Origin: Gammaproteobacteria bacterium
GTDB taxonomy: Bacteria > Pseudomonadota > Gammaproteobacteria > Steroidobacterales > Rariloculaceae
Direction: 5' to 3'
Assembly: GCA_022820625.1 (NCBI GenBank)
Contig: JAJEFE010000169.1
Span: 1-64,000 of the forward strand
DNA length: 64,000 nt
Position numbers and translations under genes: made by a program. Under the pieces are notes generated by a model. It ran no database searches and was not told the DNA's origin. It saw nothing but the letters and a program-made list of their open reading frames with translations. Shown piece after piece: positions 42,361 through 53,133 of this stretch. Position 1 is the stretch's first letter. Every line of letters starts with the position of its first letter.

Positions 42361-44610
42361 TCAGAAGTGCGAACGGAACCCGGCGGTCAGATTCCGTCCC
42401 GGCAGCGGCACCGTATCCTTCACGAACGAGGTGTGCCTGCGCGCATCTTCGTCCAACAGGTTGGAGCCGGTCAGGAATATTTCGAACGCCGTGCCGCCCG
42501 GTGTCGTCACTGTCCAGTTGAGGTCGGCGTTGACCATCGTGTAGCCCGCCGTGGGCGTTTCGGCGGCGGCGGTCCTGTCCTGACCGTCGTAATCGGTCAC
42601 TTCAAGCCCCGCGAGCAACCGGTCGTCGTGGTACTGGACCCGGAATCCATAGCGCAGCGGCGGCATTCTGGGCAGGTTCTCGCCGTTACCCAGTTCGCCG
42701 CTGACGTAGTCGGCAAAGATGCGCAGGTCGATTTCGGACTCTCCGCGCACAAAGACGGGCGTGAACAGTTCGGCTTCGATCCCCGAGAAATCAGCGTCTT
42801 CCTGCGAGAACAGAAAGATTCCCAACTCGTCCTCTTCGTCGAGCTGGCCGGTATTGGCAAGATAAATGAAATCCGCGTAGCTGGTGACGAACGCCGTCAG
42901 ACTCCAGCTCGTCTCTCCGTCGCTGCTGCGAAGGCCGACGTCCAGGTGCCGGGATGTCTCCACGCCGATGTTGGGATCGCCGATCTCTATGGATTGGGTC
43001 GCGAGGTGCGGCCCGTCCGCGTAGAGTTCCTCGGCGACCGGCATCCGTTGCGCCAGTGCCGCGTTGACGACGAAGGAATAGCCGTCGTCCAGGTTACGGA
43101 TGCCTGCCAGCGACAGGCTCGTGGCCGTATCGCTCACCGTGGGCAAATCGCCGGACGGATCCTGCTGCTGGTACTCCAGTCTCGCACCGACTGACACCTG
43201 CCACTCCTGCAGATCGCGCTGCTCGATGATGAAGGCGCCGTAGCTCGACGTATCCACCGGGGGGACGAAGGCTTCCGCGCCGATAGCCGAGAACTGCCGT
43301 TGGCTGACCTGGAATCCGTAGGCGCCGTCCCAGGCGCCCCACGGCGCGTGCATGAACTCCAGCCTGCCTTCCCAGGCATCGTTTTCGAAGAGCGTGCCGA
43401 TCTCATCGCCTTCAAGTTCCACGTGCTCATAGTCGTTGATGCCGAACCGCAGGTTGATCGCCTCGAACGGCCCTTCAAGGCCAACCCAACCGCCCTTCAG
43501 GTCGATCCGGGTCTGTTTCATGTCGAGGCGGACGGGCACTTCCTCCTCATCGTGGCCTTCTTCCTCGTCATGGCCCTCGTCCTCGTCGTCATCGTGTCCC
43601 TCCTCCTCGTCTTCGTCGTGGTCCTCCTCCTCGTCCTCATCGTGGCCTTCTTCCTCGTCTTCGTCGTGGTGCTCGCCCTCATCCTCGTGATGATGACCCG
43701 GAATGCCGTAGTTGGTGTCGAAGCTGCTTACGGATACACCGAAGAAGCCGTTCTCGCGCAACCAGCTACCGCCCAGCGAGAAGGCCTGGCCGGTCATGCT
43801 GCTGTTCTCCACAAAACCGGGAATGTCGTCCGCGGTGTGATCATCCTCCTCTTCCTCGTCGTGATCCTCTTCCTCTTCGCCCTCCTCGTCGTCGTGATCC
43901 TCCTCTTCCTCCTCGTGGTCGTCCTCGCCGGCCAGGATGTCGGAGTATCCGGGAATTTCGTAGTCGTCCGTTTCCCGGCTGACGTAGTCGAAGTGCCACG
44001 CAAAGTCCTCACCGCCGCCGTCCAGCGCGATGACCCCGCTGCGGGCGCTGGCCGCCGTGTCCCCCCTGAGCTCGACCACGCCTTCGAATCCACCCTCCGG
44101 CGCATACTCGGGGATGCGGGTCGTCACCGTGTTGACCACTCCGCCCACGGCGCCGCTGCCGTACAGCAGGGTCGTCGGACCGCGGAAGATCTCGATCTGC
44201 CGGGCAATTTGCGGATCGATGCTGACGGCATGATCCACGCTCACCGTGGAGACGTCCATGGAGTCGAGCCCGTCCTCCATGGTTCGGACGCGCGCGCCCG
44301 CCAGCCCACGAATGATCGGCCGGGACGAGCCGGCGGCGAAATAGGACGCATTGACGCCGAGTTGGCCGGCGAGCGTCTCGCCCAGGGTGGCGCGGACAAT
44401 CCGCTCGAGGGTCTGTTCCCGAATGACCGAGATCGACTGGGCCAGTTCGTCCGCAGAGCGTTCGCGAAGCACGCCCGTGACGTGGATTTCCTCCAGATAA
44501 TGAACACCGGTATCGTCGTTGTCCTGCTCTTGCGCCTGCTGCGCGGCGACGCCGAAGGGAAATGCCAGCGACGATGCCGCCAGCAATGGAAGGGATCTTG
44601 AAAATCGCAT
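42361..44610 (-). CDS. TonB-dependent receptor, ZnuD-like, with His/Asp/Glu-rich loops
   Basis: A 749-residue receptor with a signal peptide (R-F-S-R-S-L-P-L-L-A-A-S-S-L-A-F-P-F-G) and ribosome binding site GGAG. The plug shows E-E-I-H-V-T-G-V-L, R-P-I-I-R-G-L-A-G-A-R-V-R-T-M-E-D-G and E-I-F-R-G-P-T-T-L-L-Y-G-S-G-A-V-G-G. Two long extracellular-loop-like tracts are almost purely His, Asp and Glu. The barrel ends in N-L-T-A-G-F-R-S-H-F. ZnuD-type receptors import zinc across the outer membrane, and their His/acid loops capture the ion. The CDF gene downstream and the small CxxC gene upstream support a metal role. Confidence 0.88.
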   Translation of the reverse strand: MRFSRSLPLLAASSLAFPFGVAAQQAQEQDNDDTGVHYLEEIHVTGVLRERSADELAQSISVIREQTLERIVRATLGETLAGQLGVNASYFAAGSSRPIIRGLAGARVRTMEDGLDSMDVSTVSVDHAVSIDPQIARQIEIFRGPTTLLYGSGAVGGVVNTVTTRIPEYAPEGGFEGVVELRGDTAASARSGVIALDGGGEDFAWHFDYVSRETDDYEIPGYSDILAGEDDHEEEEEDHDDEEGEEEEDHDEEEEDDHTADDIPGFVENSSMTGQAFSLGGSWLRENGFFGVSVSSFDTNYGIPGHHHEDEGEHHDEDEEEGHDEDEEEDHDEDEEEGHDDDEDEGHDEEEGHDEEEVPVRLDMKQTRIDLKGGWVGLEGPFEAINLRFGINDYEHVELEGDEIGTLFENDAWEGRLEFMHAPWGAWDGAYGFQVSQRQFSAIGAEAFVPPVDTSSYGAFIIEQRDLQEWQVSVGARLEYQQQDPSGDLPTVSDTATSLSLAGIRNLDDGYSFVVNAALAQRMPVAEELYADGPHLATQSIEIGDPNIGVETSRHLDVGLRSSDGETSWSLTAFVTSYADFIYLANTGQLDEEDELGIFLFSQEDADFSGIEAELFTPVFVRGESEIDLRIFADYVSGELGNGENLPRMPPLRYGFRVQYHDDRLLAGLEVTDYDGQDRTAAAETPTAGYTMVNADLNWTVTTPGGTAFEIFLTGSNLLDEDARRHTSFVKDTVPLPGRNLTAGFRSHF
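43542..43696 (-). repeat. Acidic/His low-complexity tract in the ZnuD-like receptor (second)
   Basis: Repeats of about 12-18 bases encode G-H-D-E-D-E-E-E-D-H units (about 50 residues, between H-H-H-E-D-E-G and E-E-E-V). The DNA shows strings of TCCTC and CGTCGT on the plus strand. It is likely length-variable among strains. Confidence 0.9.
43830..43930 (-). repeat. Acidic/His low-complexity tract in the ZnuD-like receptor (first)
   Basis: About 34 residues of E, D, H (D-D-H-E-E-E-E-E-D-H-D-D-E-E-G) lie between G-Y-S-D-I-L-A-G and T-A-D-D-I-P-G. It is separated from the second tract by about 45 structured residues. Confidence 0.9.
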
Positions 44611-44625
44611 TGTCTGCTCCAGAAC

Positions 44626-44645
44626 TCAAATGACGTCAAATGACG
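44626..44645. repeat. Two tandem 10-base direct repeats upstream of the ZnuD-like gene
   Basis: TCAAATGACG occurs twice in tandem. It starts 16 bases upstream of the receptor ATG on the minus strand and contains a partial CGTCATTTGA motif on that strand. It could be an operator or chance. Confidence 0.6.
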
Positions 44646-44694
44646 AATAACCCGCGGACTCGGTGGTCCCGGCGCCGCGGGTCTGCAACGAGTT

Positions 44695-44994
44695 TCAGGA
44701 GACAGTCGGCGGTGCGCGTGCGAAGTGGTATCGTAGGGGAACGTTGGAGTGTACGCGGTGGACAGCATCGGGGATGCGGAGCGAAACGCTGACGAGAACG
44801 GCGGTTGGGGTGTCGCCGACATTCGCGCCCGCAAGGCCCGCACCGGTGACACAGAATTCGCAGGCGCTGTCCGGCGTATGATTCTCGGGCGCCAGATCAT
44901 GATTGAGCACGGCCACCTGGGCGGCGATCAGCGCCACCATGGCGAGCGTCGCCACCGACGCGCGCGAGACAACCGCTTTCTTGAGCATCTTCAT
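44695..44994 (-). CDS. Small His/CxxC protein preceding the ZnuD-like receptor
   Basis: A 99-residue protein starting at the ATG at 44994; the longer frame to 45126 is judged a non-coding extension. It has one N-terminal hydrophobic helix (V-A-T-L-A-M-V-A-L-I-A-A-Q-V-A-V-L). The H-D-L-A-P-E-N-H-T-P-D-S-A-C-E-F-C segment follows, then a short helix and the tail F-A-R-A-P-P. I recognise this H-x(n)-C-x-x-C plus R-A-P-P pattern from small proteins next to metal-related TonB receptors, but no function is established. It probably binds metal in the periplasm. It is the first gene upstream of the receptor (84-base gap). Confidence 0.65.
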   Translation of the reverse strand: MKMLKKAVVSRASVATLAMVALIAAQVAVLNHDLAPENHTPDSACEFCVTGAGLAGANVGDTPTAVLVSVSLRIPDAVHRVHSNVPLRYHFARAPPTVS

Positions 44995-45152
44995 GATCCG
45001 GCAGGAAAAATATACAGCAGGGCGGCGGTTGCCACAACGACGATCGACGTGACGAGCACCTGGAATGCGTGCCCGAGCCGTAAAGCCGCAGGCGCCAGCG
45101 AAGCCGGACATGTCATTCACTTTCACGCCGCCGTCTACACGGACGTTCGAAG

Positions 45153-46412
45153 TTGACTGACGTATACATCGCCGGGATCGGACAAACGCCGGTTACCCGG
45201 GGACGGCAACGGAGCGTCGCTCAAATGGCGGGCGATGCGGTCACCCGCGCCATCGAAGATGCCGGCGTCGAGGCAGCAGCCGTTTCGGCGCTCTACCTGG
45301 GCAACATGACGGCGGGGGTGATGGAACGCCAGCAGCAACTGGCCTCGCTGTGTGCGCACGCCTGCAGCCTGACGTGTGCGGAGGCTTTCACGCTGGAGGC
45401 CAGCAGCGCATCGGGCGCCGCTGCGCTTCGGACGGGGTACATGGCGGTCGCGGGCGGGTTCCACGATGTGGTCGTTGTCTGCGGGGCGGAGCGGCTGTCC
45501 CACGCGCCCCGCGAGGCGTCCACCCAGGCCCTGACTGCGGCCCTGGACGGAGACGATGCGAAGCGGCACGGAGAGTCTTTCCTGACGCTCAACGCGGCCC
45601 TGATGCGCCGCTACCTCGACGCCTACCATCTGAGCCCCGAGGACCTTGCGCCGTTTGCCATCAACGCCCATCGCAACGGCTGGAACAACCCGAACGCGGT
45701 GCTGCGCAAACCGCTGGACCTTGATCGCTACCTGTCCTCAAGGATGCTGCTCGAACCGCTCCGCCTCATGGATGCACCGCCGATCTGCGACGGCGCCGCC
45801 GCGGTGGTCCTGGCCAGCGGCCGAGTGGCTGTAGGTCTTGCCGGGGACGGCCTTGCCGGCGGCGGTTTTGCCGAAGACAGTCGTGCTGCGGGCGACTTTG
45901 CCAAGGGCGATCTCGCCGCGGGTGGTCCGGCCACTGGAGCAAGACCGCGGGTGAAGATTCTCGCCTCAGCCGTGGCATCCGGCTCCCTGAAGGCGACGAA
46001 CTTCATCACGGATCTGAAAATTTCCACCGCAGAGGCATCCAGCCGGCGGGCCTTCCGGCAGGCCGGGATGCGTCACGACGACATCGACCTGTTCGAACTG
46101 CACGATGCCTATACGGTGATCACGGCGCTGAGTCTGGAGTCCAACGGCTTTGCCGCGCCCGGGGAGGCCGTGCGCCTGGGCAAGGACGGCGCTCTCGCGC
46201 TGAATGGCCGCCTGCCCATTTCCACCATGGGCGGGCTCAAGTCGCGGGGCCACCCCGTGGGCGCCACGGGCATATACCAGGTGGTCGAAGCCGTCCAGCA
46301 GTTGCGGGGCGCCGCAGGCGCCAACCAGGTCCGGAACGCGGCAGTCGCCATGACCCAGAATCTCGGAGGCATGGGCGCGACCGCCATCACCCACGTACTT
46401 GAGGCCACATAG
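45153..46412 (+). CDS. Thiolase-family protein (SCP-x type) without the usual nucleophilic Cys
   Basis: A 419-residue thiolase starting at a TTG (the next candidates cut into the fold). Fold markers are D-V-Y-I-A-G-I-G-Q-T-P-V, E-L-H-D-A-Y-T-V-I, G-G-L-K-S-R-G-H-P-V-G-A-T-G and a terminal N-L-G-G-M-G-A-T-A. The segment that normally reads E-A-x-C-A-S-G here reads E-A-S-S-A-S-G, so Ser85 replaces the nucleophile (codon AGC at 45405-45407). The C-terminal Cys of biosynthetic thiolases is also absent, as in SCP-x relatives. A repeat insert (residues 228-262) interrupts the loop before V-K-I-L-A-S-A. The enzyme may be inactive as a thiolase or use a different chemistry. Confidence 0.8.
   Translation: MTDVYIAGIGQTPVTRGRQRSVAQMAGDAVTRAIEDAGVEAAAVSALYLGNMTAGVMERQQQLASLCAHACSLTCAEAFTLEASSASGAAALRTGYMAVAGGFHDVVVVCGAERLSHAPREASTQALTAALDGDDAKRHGESFLTLNAALMRRYLDAYHLSPEDLAPFAINAHRNGWNNPNAVLRKPLDLDRYLSSRMLLEPLRLMDAPPICDGAAAVVLASGRVAVGLAGDGLAGGGFAEDSRAAGDFAKGDLAAGGPATGARPRVKILASAVASGSLKATNFITDLKISTAEASSRRAFRQAGMRHDDIDLFELHDAYTVITALSLESNGFAAPGEAVRLGKDGALALNGRLPISTMGGLKSRGHPVGATGIYQVVEAVQQLRGAAGANQVRNAAVAMTQNLGGMGATAITHVLEAT
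45834..45938 (+). repeat. Seven 15-base repeats inserted in the thiolase gene
   Basis: Seven consecutive pentapeptide units (G-L-A-G-D, G-L-A-G-G, G-F-A-E-D, S-R-A-A-G, D-F-A-K-G, D-L-A-A-G, G-P-A-T-G) have Ala fixed at the third position and a bulky residue usually before it. They occupy a loop that is short in other thiolases. The DNA period is 15 bases, so the reading frame is preserved on expansion. Confidence 0.85.
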
Positions 46413-46488
46413 GCCCAAGTCATTTATACTTCGCGCCGGGGAATGTTCTCCCCCCAAACTTTCCAATTTCAAAACACAAGGATGTCCC

Positions 46489-49011
<2,523 letters not shown>

Positions 49012-49126
49012 ACGGCGGCGATCTGGTAGATGGTCTGTAGTCCGCACATGTGCGGACTACGACGATCTTTGCGCACTCTCTGAGGTAGGAGACTGCTCTC
49101 GCCCGTGTTCGCGCGCGGGCTATGCG

Positions 49127-50320
49127 CTACAGTACATTCTCCGCCAGCCAGCCGTGGATGTACTCGGCGATTTCCTTGCTGTTGAGTTCCAGCATCATCA
49201 TGTGGCCGTTGCCCGCGAGGCCAACGTCTTCCATGCGCACGTACTCGGTCTCGACGCCGGCCTGGTTGAGCCAGTTGGCGAGGCAGTGATCGAAGATGCG
49301 GTGATAACCGCCGTCGGCGTTCATGAACAGCACCGGGATGTCCGTCAGGTTGACCAGTTGCCGGGCCGGCTCGACCTGGCGGTAACACGGCACCAGGTCC
49401 GGGCCTTCGGGCTCCGGCTGCAACTCGACTTCGAGCTCGGACGCGTCGCTGACCGGCGGATCGTAGGTGATCGGCGTGTTGCCGACGCCCCAGGCCAACC
49501 CGCCCGACTCGCGGTAGGTAACGTTGGTCGTATCCACGCCGCGGATCGGCGGGGCCGCCGGTTCCAGCGTGACAATGGCGTGCACCAGGTCCGGGCGCTC
49601 GTCGGCGATATTCCAGCCGAACCATCCGCCCTGGGAGTGCGTCAGCAGGATCACCGGTGTGCCTATCATGTCCAGCAGCGCCACGTTGGCGTCAATGGTG
49701 AGCTGGGCCTGGCGACCGCCGATGAACTCCACCTGGGTCTTCATGAAGTAGTCGGCCACGGGGTCGCCCATCAGGCCGGTGCCCGGAAACTGGGTGTGCT
49801 TGTCCGCCTGGGGGAAATCCGCGGTGGCGGCGGAAGCAGTGAAGATCTGTTCCAACTGGGGTCCGTTGCGGATGTTGATGTTGCCGTCGACTTCCGGCAC
49901 GTACTGGGAGCGGCCGCGCGCGGGGAAGTCCTGCACGTAGACCACGTAGCCCATGTCGATGAAGTCGTAGGCCCAGCCGGGACGTCCGTCGGGGGTCTGC
50001 AGGTAGTCCACGCCGGTCTGGCCCGCGCCGTGGAGGAACACGATGGGATAGTCCTGCCGGATCTCGTGCGGGACCATCACCTCCACGTACATGGCGCCGC
50101 CCATGGTGACGTCGTTGCCGTATTCCACGTATTCGCCGCCGGCGTAGAGGAAGCCGTGGTAGGCCACGTTGTCCATGGACATCATGGCGATTTCATCGGG
50201 TGGTTGCTGCGCCTGGGCTGCGCCGGCCAGCGCAACAAGCGCCGCCGAACCTGCCAACCCCGTCAGTGCCCTGCGCGCTATCGGGGCGGTCGGCCCGTGG
50301 TTTCTATTCTGCTTTCTCAT
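49127..50320 (-). CDS. Secreted alpha/beta hydrolase, paralogue 1
   Basis: A 397-residue protein with ribosome binding site GGAGGAATT and signal peptide (A-G-S-A-A-L-V-A-L-A-G-A-A-Q-A-Q). The nucleophile elbow is L-L-T-H-S-Q-G-G-W-F-G (Ser), and the C-terminal G-N-G-H-M-M-M-L-E supplies the His. The oxyanion region reads F-L-H-G-A-G-Q-T-G-V-D-Y. It closely resembles the hydrolase at 51755-53020 in order and spacing (for example F-P-G-T-G-L-M-G-D-P-V-A-D-Y-F-M-K-T-Q-V against P-G-E-G-K-P-G-D-P-I-F-D-N-F-I-K-T-Q-V). Substrate unknown. Confidence 0.85.
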   Translation of the reverse strand: MRKQNRNHGPTAPIARRALTGLAGSAALVALAGAAQAQQPPDEIAMMSMDNVAYHGFLYAGGEYVEYGNDVTMGGAMYVEVMVPHEIRQDYPIVFLHGAGQTGVDYLQTPDGRPGWAYDFIDMGYVVYVQDFPARGRSQYVPEVDGNINIRNGPQLEQIFTASAATADFPQADKHTQFPGTGLMGDPVADYFMKTQVEFIGGRQAQLTIDANVALLDMIGTPVILLTHSQGGWFGWNIADERPDLVHAIVTLEPAAPPIRGVDTTNVTYRESGGLAWGVGNTPITYDPPVSDASELEVELQPEPEGPDLVPCYRQVEPARQLVNLTDIPVLFMNADGGYHRIFDHCLANWLNQAGVETEYVRMEDVGLAGNGHMMMLELNSKEIAEYIHGWLAENVL

Positions 50321-50406
50321 TCGTCAATTCCTCCGCGTTGATCCGGCCCGAACTTCGGGTCCGGCCGTTCGCCGGGATGATTCATCGTTGTTCAAATTCT
50401 CGTTTT

Positions 50407-51732
50407 CTACTCCCAAGCCGCGTAGACCGGCCTGCCCACCATTGTCTCGGGGCGCGCGCCGGGCCTGGGAACGAACTTCTGGACCCGGCCGTTGCCGACT
50501 TCGGCGATGTAGAAGTTGCCTTCCTGGTCGACGCTCAGCCCATGGGTGCCCCATTGGCCGCCCGGAAATTCTCCGAAGACGCCCCAGGAGTACAGGAAGT
50601 TGCCCTCCAGGTCGTAGCCGAGGATCTTGGTGGTGGCCCGGTCCGCCGCCCACAGCACGTTGTCCGCGCCGATGTAGAACAGGTGGATGTCGGTGGGCTC
50701 GGGGCCGAAACTCCACTCGTCCAGGTATTCGCCGTTCTCGGTGAAGATCTGCACGCGGTTGTTGGCTCGATCATTGACGAATACGCGGCGGGTCTGCACG
50801 TCGACGGCCACGCCGTGGACGTTGTTCATGTAGCCGGGGCGGGTCTCGTTGGGCGCATCGCCCGCCTCGCCCCAGGACATGAGGTAGTTGCCGTCGCTGT
50901 CGAACTTCACGACCCGGGTGTTGGCGTAACCGTCGGCGACGAAGAACGAGTCGTCGAGGAACGCCATGAAGGTCGGGCGGAAGAAGTGCGACTCGTCAGC
51001 GCCGCTCTCATTGGGCGTACCCAAAGTCTGGACCAGCTCCGAACCGTCATTGGTGAACTTGAAGATGGCGTGGCGATAGTCGTCCACCACCCAGACGTGT
51101 TTCTCCGGATCGTAAGGGTTGATGGTCACGTAGTGCGGGCGGCGGAACAGCGAATCCCACTGCGTCCAGGTTTCGATGATCTCGCCTTCGCGGTTCACCA
51201 CCACCAGGCAGTACTGCCAGAGGTGGTCGACGCCCGATTCGCCGCGGTCGGTATCGTCGCCGTCCAGGGCGCCCGGCAGGCTGGAGCGAATGCCTACCGA
51301 GGCATTGCGGAACGGAAGCTGCGCGACCGGGAAGGACAGGGCCGGCCCGACGTCAGCGTATACGGCCGCCTGGGGCCGCTCGATATTGGGCAGTGTGCCT
51401 CGGTGCAGGAGGTAGATGCGGTCGGGCGATTCGGCGAAGACGCTCTGCCCCGCGCCCCAGGTCCAACCCTCGTTGCCGGGCAGCTCGGAAATATCCTGAG
51501 GCCAGTCCGCCACCACCTCGTACGGCCCGAACATATCCTGGCCGCCCTTCTGGCCCGGGATGGCGGAAATCCCCTGGGCGACCACCTCCATGTCCCGGTC
51601 CCCGTTCCTGTCGCCATTCCCGTCGCCGTCCCTGCCGCCGTTCCTGTCTCCGTCCCCGGAGATCACGTACGCGACGCCGGCGCCGGCCACGGCGCCAACC
51701 ACGGCTGCGATAATCAGATTTCGAATATCCAT
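50407..51732 (-). CDS. NHL-repeat beta-propeller protein with membrane-anchor helix
   Basis: A 441-residue protein. The ATG at 51732 has GGGAG seven bases upstream; a TTG two codons earlier is less likely. An uncleaved-looking helix (N-L-I-I-A-A-V-V-G-A-V-A-G-A-G-V-A-Y-V-I) is followed by a Gly/Asp/Arg/Asn-rich linker. The propeller blades have NHL patterns, for example F-F-V-A-D-G-Y-A-N-T-R-V-V-K-F, V-F-V-N-D-R-A-N-N-R-V-Q-I-F and F-Y-I-A-E-V-G-N-G-R-V-Q-K-F. The family includes peptidyl-alpha-hydroxyglycine lyase-like and smp-30-like members, but no catalytic residues are assigned. It lies between two alpha/beta hydrolase paralogues on the same strand and is likely part of their operon. Confidence 0.82.
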   Translation of the reverse strand: MDIRNLIIAAVVGAVAGAGVAYVISGDGDRNGGRDGDGNGDRNGDRDMEVVAQGISAIPGQKGGQDMFGPYEVVADWPQDISELPGNEGWTWGAGQSVFAESPDRIYLLHRGTLPNIERPQAAVYADVGPALSFPVAQLPFRNASVGIRSSLPGALDGDDTDRGESGVDHLWQYCLVVVNREGEIIETWTQWDSLFRRPHYVTINPYDPEKHVWVVDDYRHAIFKFTNDGSELVQTLGTPNESGADESHFFRPTFMAFLDDSFFVADGYANTRVVKFDSDGNYLMSWGEAGDAPNETRPGYMNNVHGVAVDVQTRRVFVNDRANNRVQIFTENGEYLDEWSFGPEPTDIHLFYIGADNVLWAADRATTKILGYDLEGNFLYSWGVFGEFPGGQWGTHGLSVDQEGNFYIAEVGNGRVQKFVPRPGARPETMVGRPVYAAWE

Positions 51733-51754
51733 GAACAAACTCCCTCGGATTTCC

Positions 51755-53020
51755 TTATTCGACGTTGTCCTGAATCCACTCGTGGATGTAGGCGATGATG
51801 TCGTCGCTGTTGAGTTCCAGCATCATCATGTGGCCGTTGCCGCTGATGCCGACGTCCTCGAGGCGCACGAAGTCGGTCCTGACGCCCGCCTGGTTCAGCC
51901 ACTTGGGGATGCAGGCGTCGAAGACGCGGTGATAGGTGCCGTCCGCCGAGATCGACAGCACGGGCACGTCGGCCATGTTGACCAGTTGGCGGGCCGGCTC
52001 CTCCTGCAGGTAGCAGGGGACCTCGCCGGGTTGATCGCCCTCCTCTTCCAGGTAGGTCACCAGTTCGGAGGGATCGCTTACCGGCGGATCGTAAGTCAGC
52101 GGGTAATTGACCGGACCCCACGAGTTGGCCGGCGCGCCTGTGTAGGCAACCTCGGCGTTATTGACGCGCCCGATCTGCGGGCCGCCCGGCTCCACCGTGA
52201 TGAGGGCCTCGACCAGGTGCGGGACCGCGTCGGTGACACCGAAGCCGACGCCGCCGCCCTGCGAGTGGGTCAACAGGACCACCGGGCCGATCTGCTCAAG
52301 CAGTTCGATGGCAGCGTAGCGGGCCAGCGTCGTGCTCTGGCCTGCGAACTGCACCTGGGTCTTGATGAAGTTGTCGAAGATCGGGTCGCCCGGCTTACCT
52401 TCGCCCGGCCACTGGGTGTGGTTCTGGTCGAGGGGGAAGTCGCCCATCTCGTCGACGTTGGTCCAGATGGTCTGGAGCTGCGCCGCCGTGCGGATGCCGA
52501 GATCACCGTGCTCACCGCGGGGGAGGTAGGCGGAACGGCCGCGGGCCGGGTAGTCCACCATGTAGAGCACGTAGCCCTGCTCCAGCATGTAGTAGGCCCA
52601 GCCCGGGCGCCCGTCCGGCGTCTGCTGCCAGTCCACGCCGGTCTGGCCGTTGCCGTGGAAGAACACCACGGGCCAGGGCTGGGTGATTTCAGCGGGCTCC
52701 CAGACATCAACGTACATCTGCCCGCCCATCACCGGCGGGTCGCCGACGTAGTCGCCGCCCACGTAGTAGGAGCTCTTGCGTGCGAGGTGCTCGGTGGAGA
52801 ACACGGGGATGGTGTCCGGGGGCATGGCCGGGGACATTTCCGAGGCGGCGGCCGTCTCGGCGGGCTCTGGTGCGGCGGCCGACATGGCCTCGTCGCTCTC
52901 CGGCGCCATGGCCTCGCCGGCGCTGTCTGCGTCCGTTCCGGGCTGACAGGCGGCCAACGCCAACGTAACCGCGATTCCCAATACGCTTGTGTAACGCGAA
53001 TCCGACAGGATTGGGTTCAT
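51755..53020 (-). CDS. Lipoprotein alpha/beta hydrolase, paralogue 2
   Basis: A 421-residue protein with a lipobox-like L-A-L-A-A-C near residue 24 and an Ala/Glu/Ser-rich linker. The hydrolase core repeats the pattern of the paralogue at 49127-50320: F-F-H-G-N-G-Q-T-G-V-D-W, L-L-T-H-S-Q-G-G-G-V-G (Ser) and G-N-G-H-M-M-M-L-E (His). The first gene of the cluster, it starts after GGGG-AAACAACA and is divergent from the hisC-like gene. The NHL protein follows 22 bases downstream. The substrate is unknown; esterase or amidase activity is plausible. Confidence 0.84.
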   Translation of the reverse strand: MNPILSDSRYTSVLGIAVTLALAACQPGTDADSAGEAMAPESDEAMSAAAPEPAETAAASEMSPAMPPDTIPVFSTEHLARKSSYYVGGDYVGDPPVMGGQMYVDVWEPAEITQPWPVVFFHGNGQTGVDWQQTPDGRPGWAYYMLEQGYVLYMVDYPARGRSAYLPRGEHGDLGIRTAAQLQTIWTNVDEMGDFPLDQNHTQWPGEGKPGDPIFDNFIKTQVQFAGQSTTLARYAAIELLEQIGPVVLLTHSQGGGVGFGVTDAVPHLVEALITVEPGGPQIGRVNNAEVAYTGAPANSWGPVNYPLTYDPPVSDPSELVTYLEEEGDQPGEVPCYLQEEPARQLVNMADVPVLSISADGTYHRVFDACIPKWLNQAGVRTDFVRLEDVGISGNGHMMMLELNSDDIIAYIHEWIQDNVE

Positions 53021-53133
53021 TGTTGTTTCCCCTCAGGCTGGATTTGCTGAACGGTCATTCTGTATGCACAGGGGCAGGATAACAATTTCAAGTTTGTAAT
53101 GTAGCGACCGGGCGGTCTGTATCCTAGGGCGCC

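Noticed and set aside
43542-43930. Tandem repeats resembling a CRISPR array
   Set aside because: They are coding low-complexity repeats in the receptor gene, with no unique spacers or cas genes.
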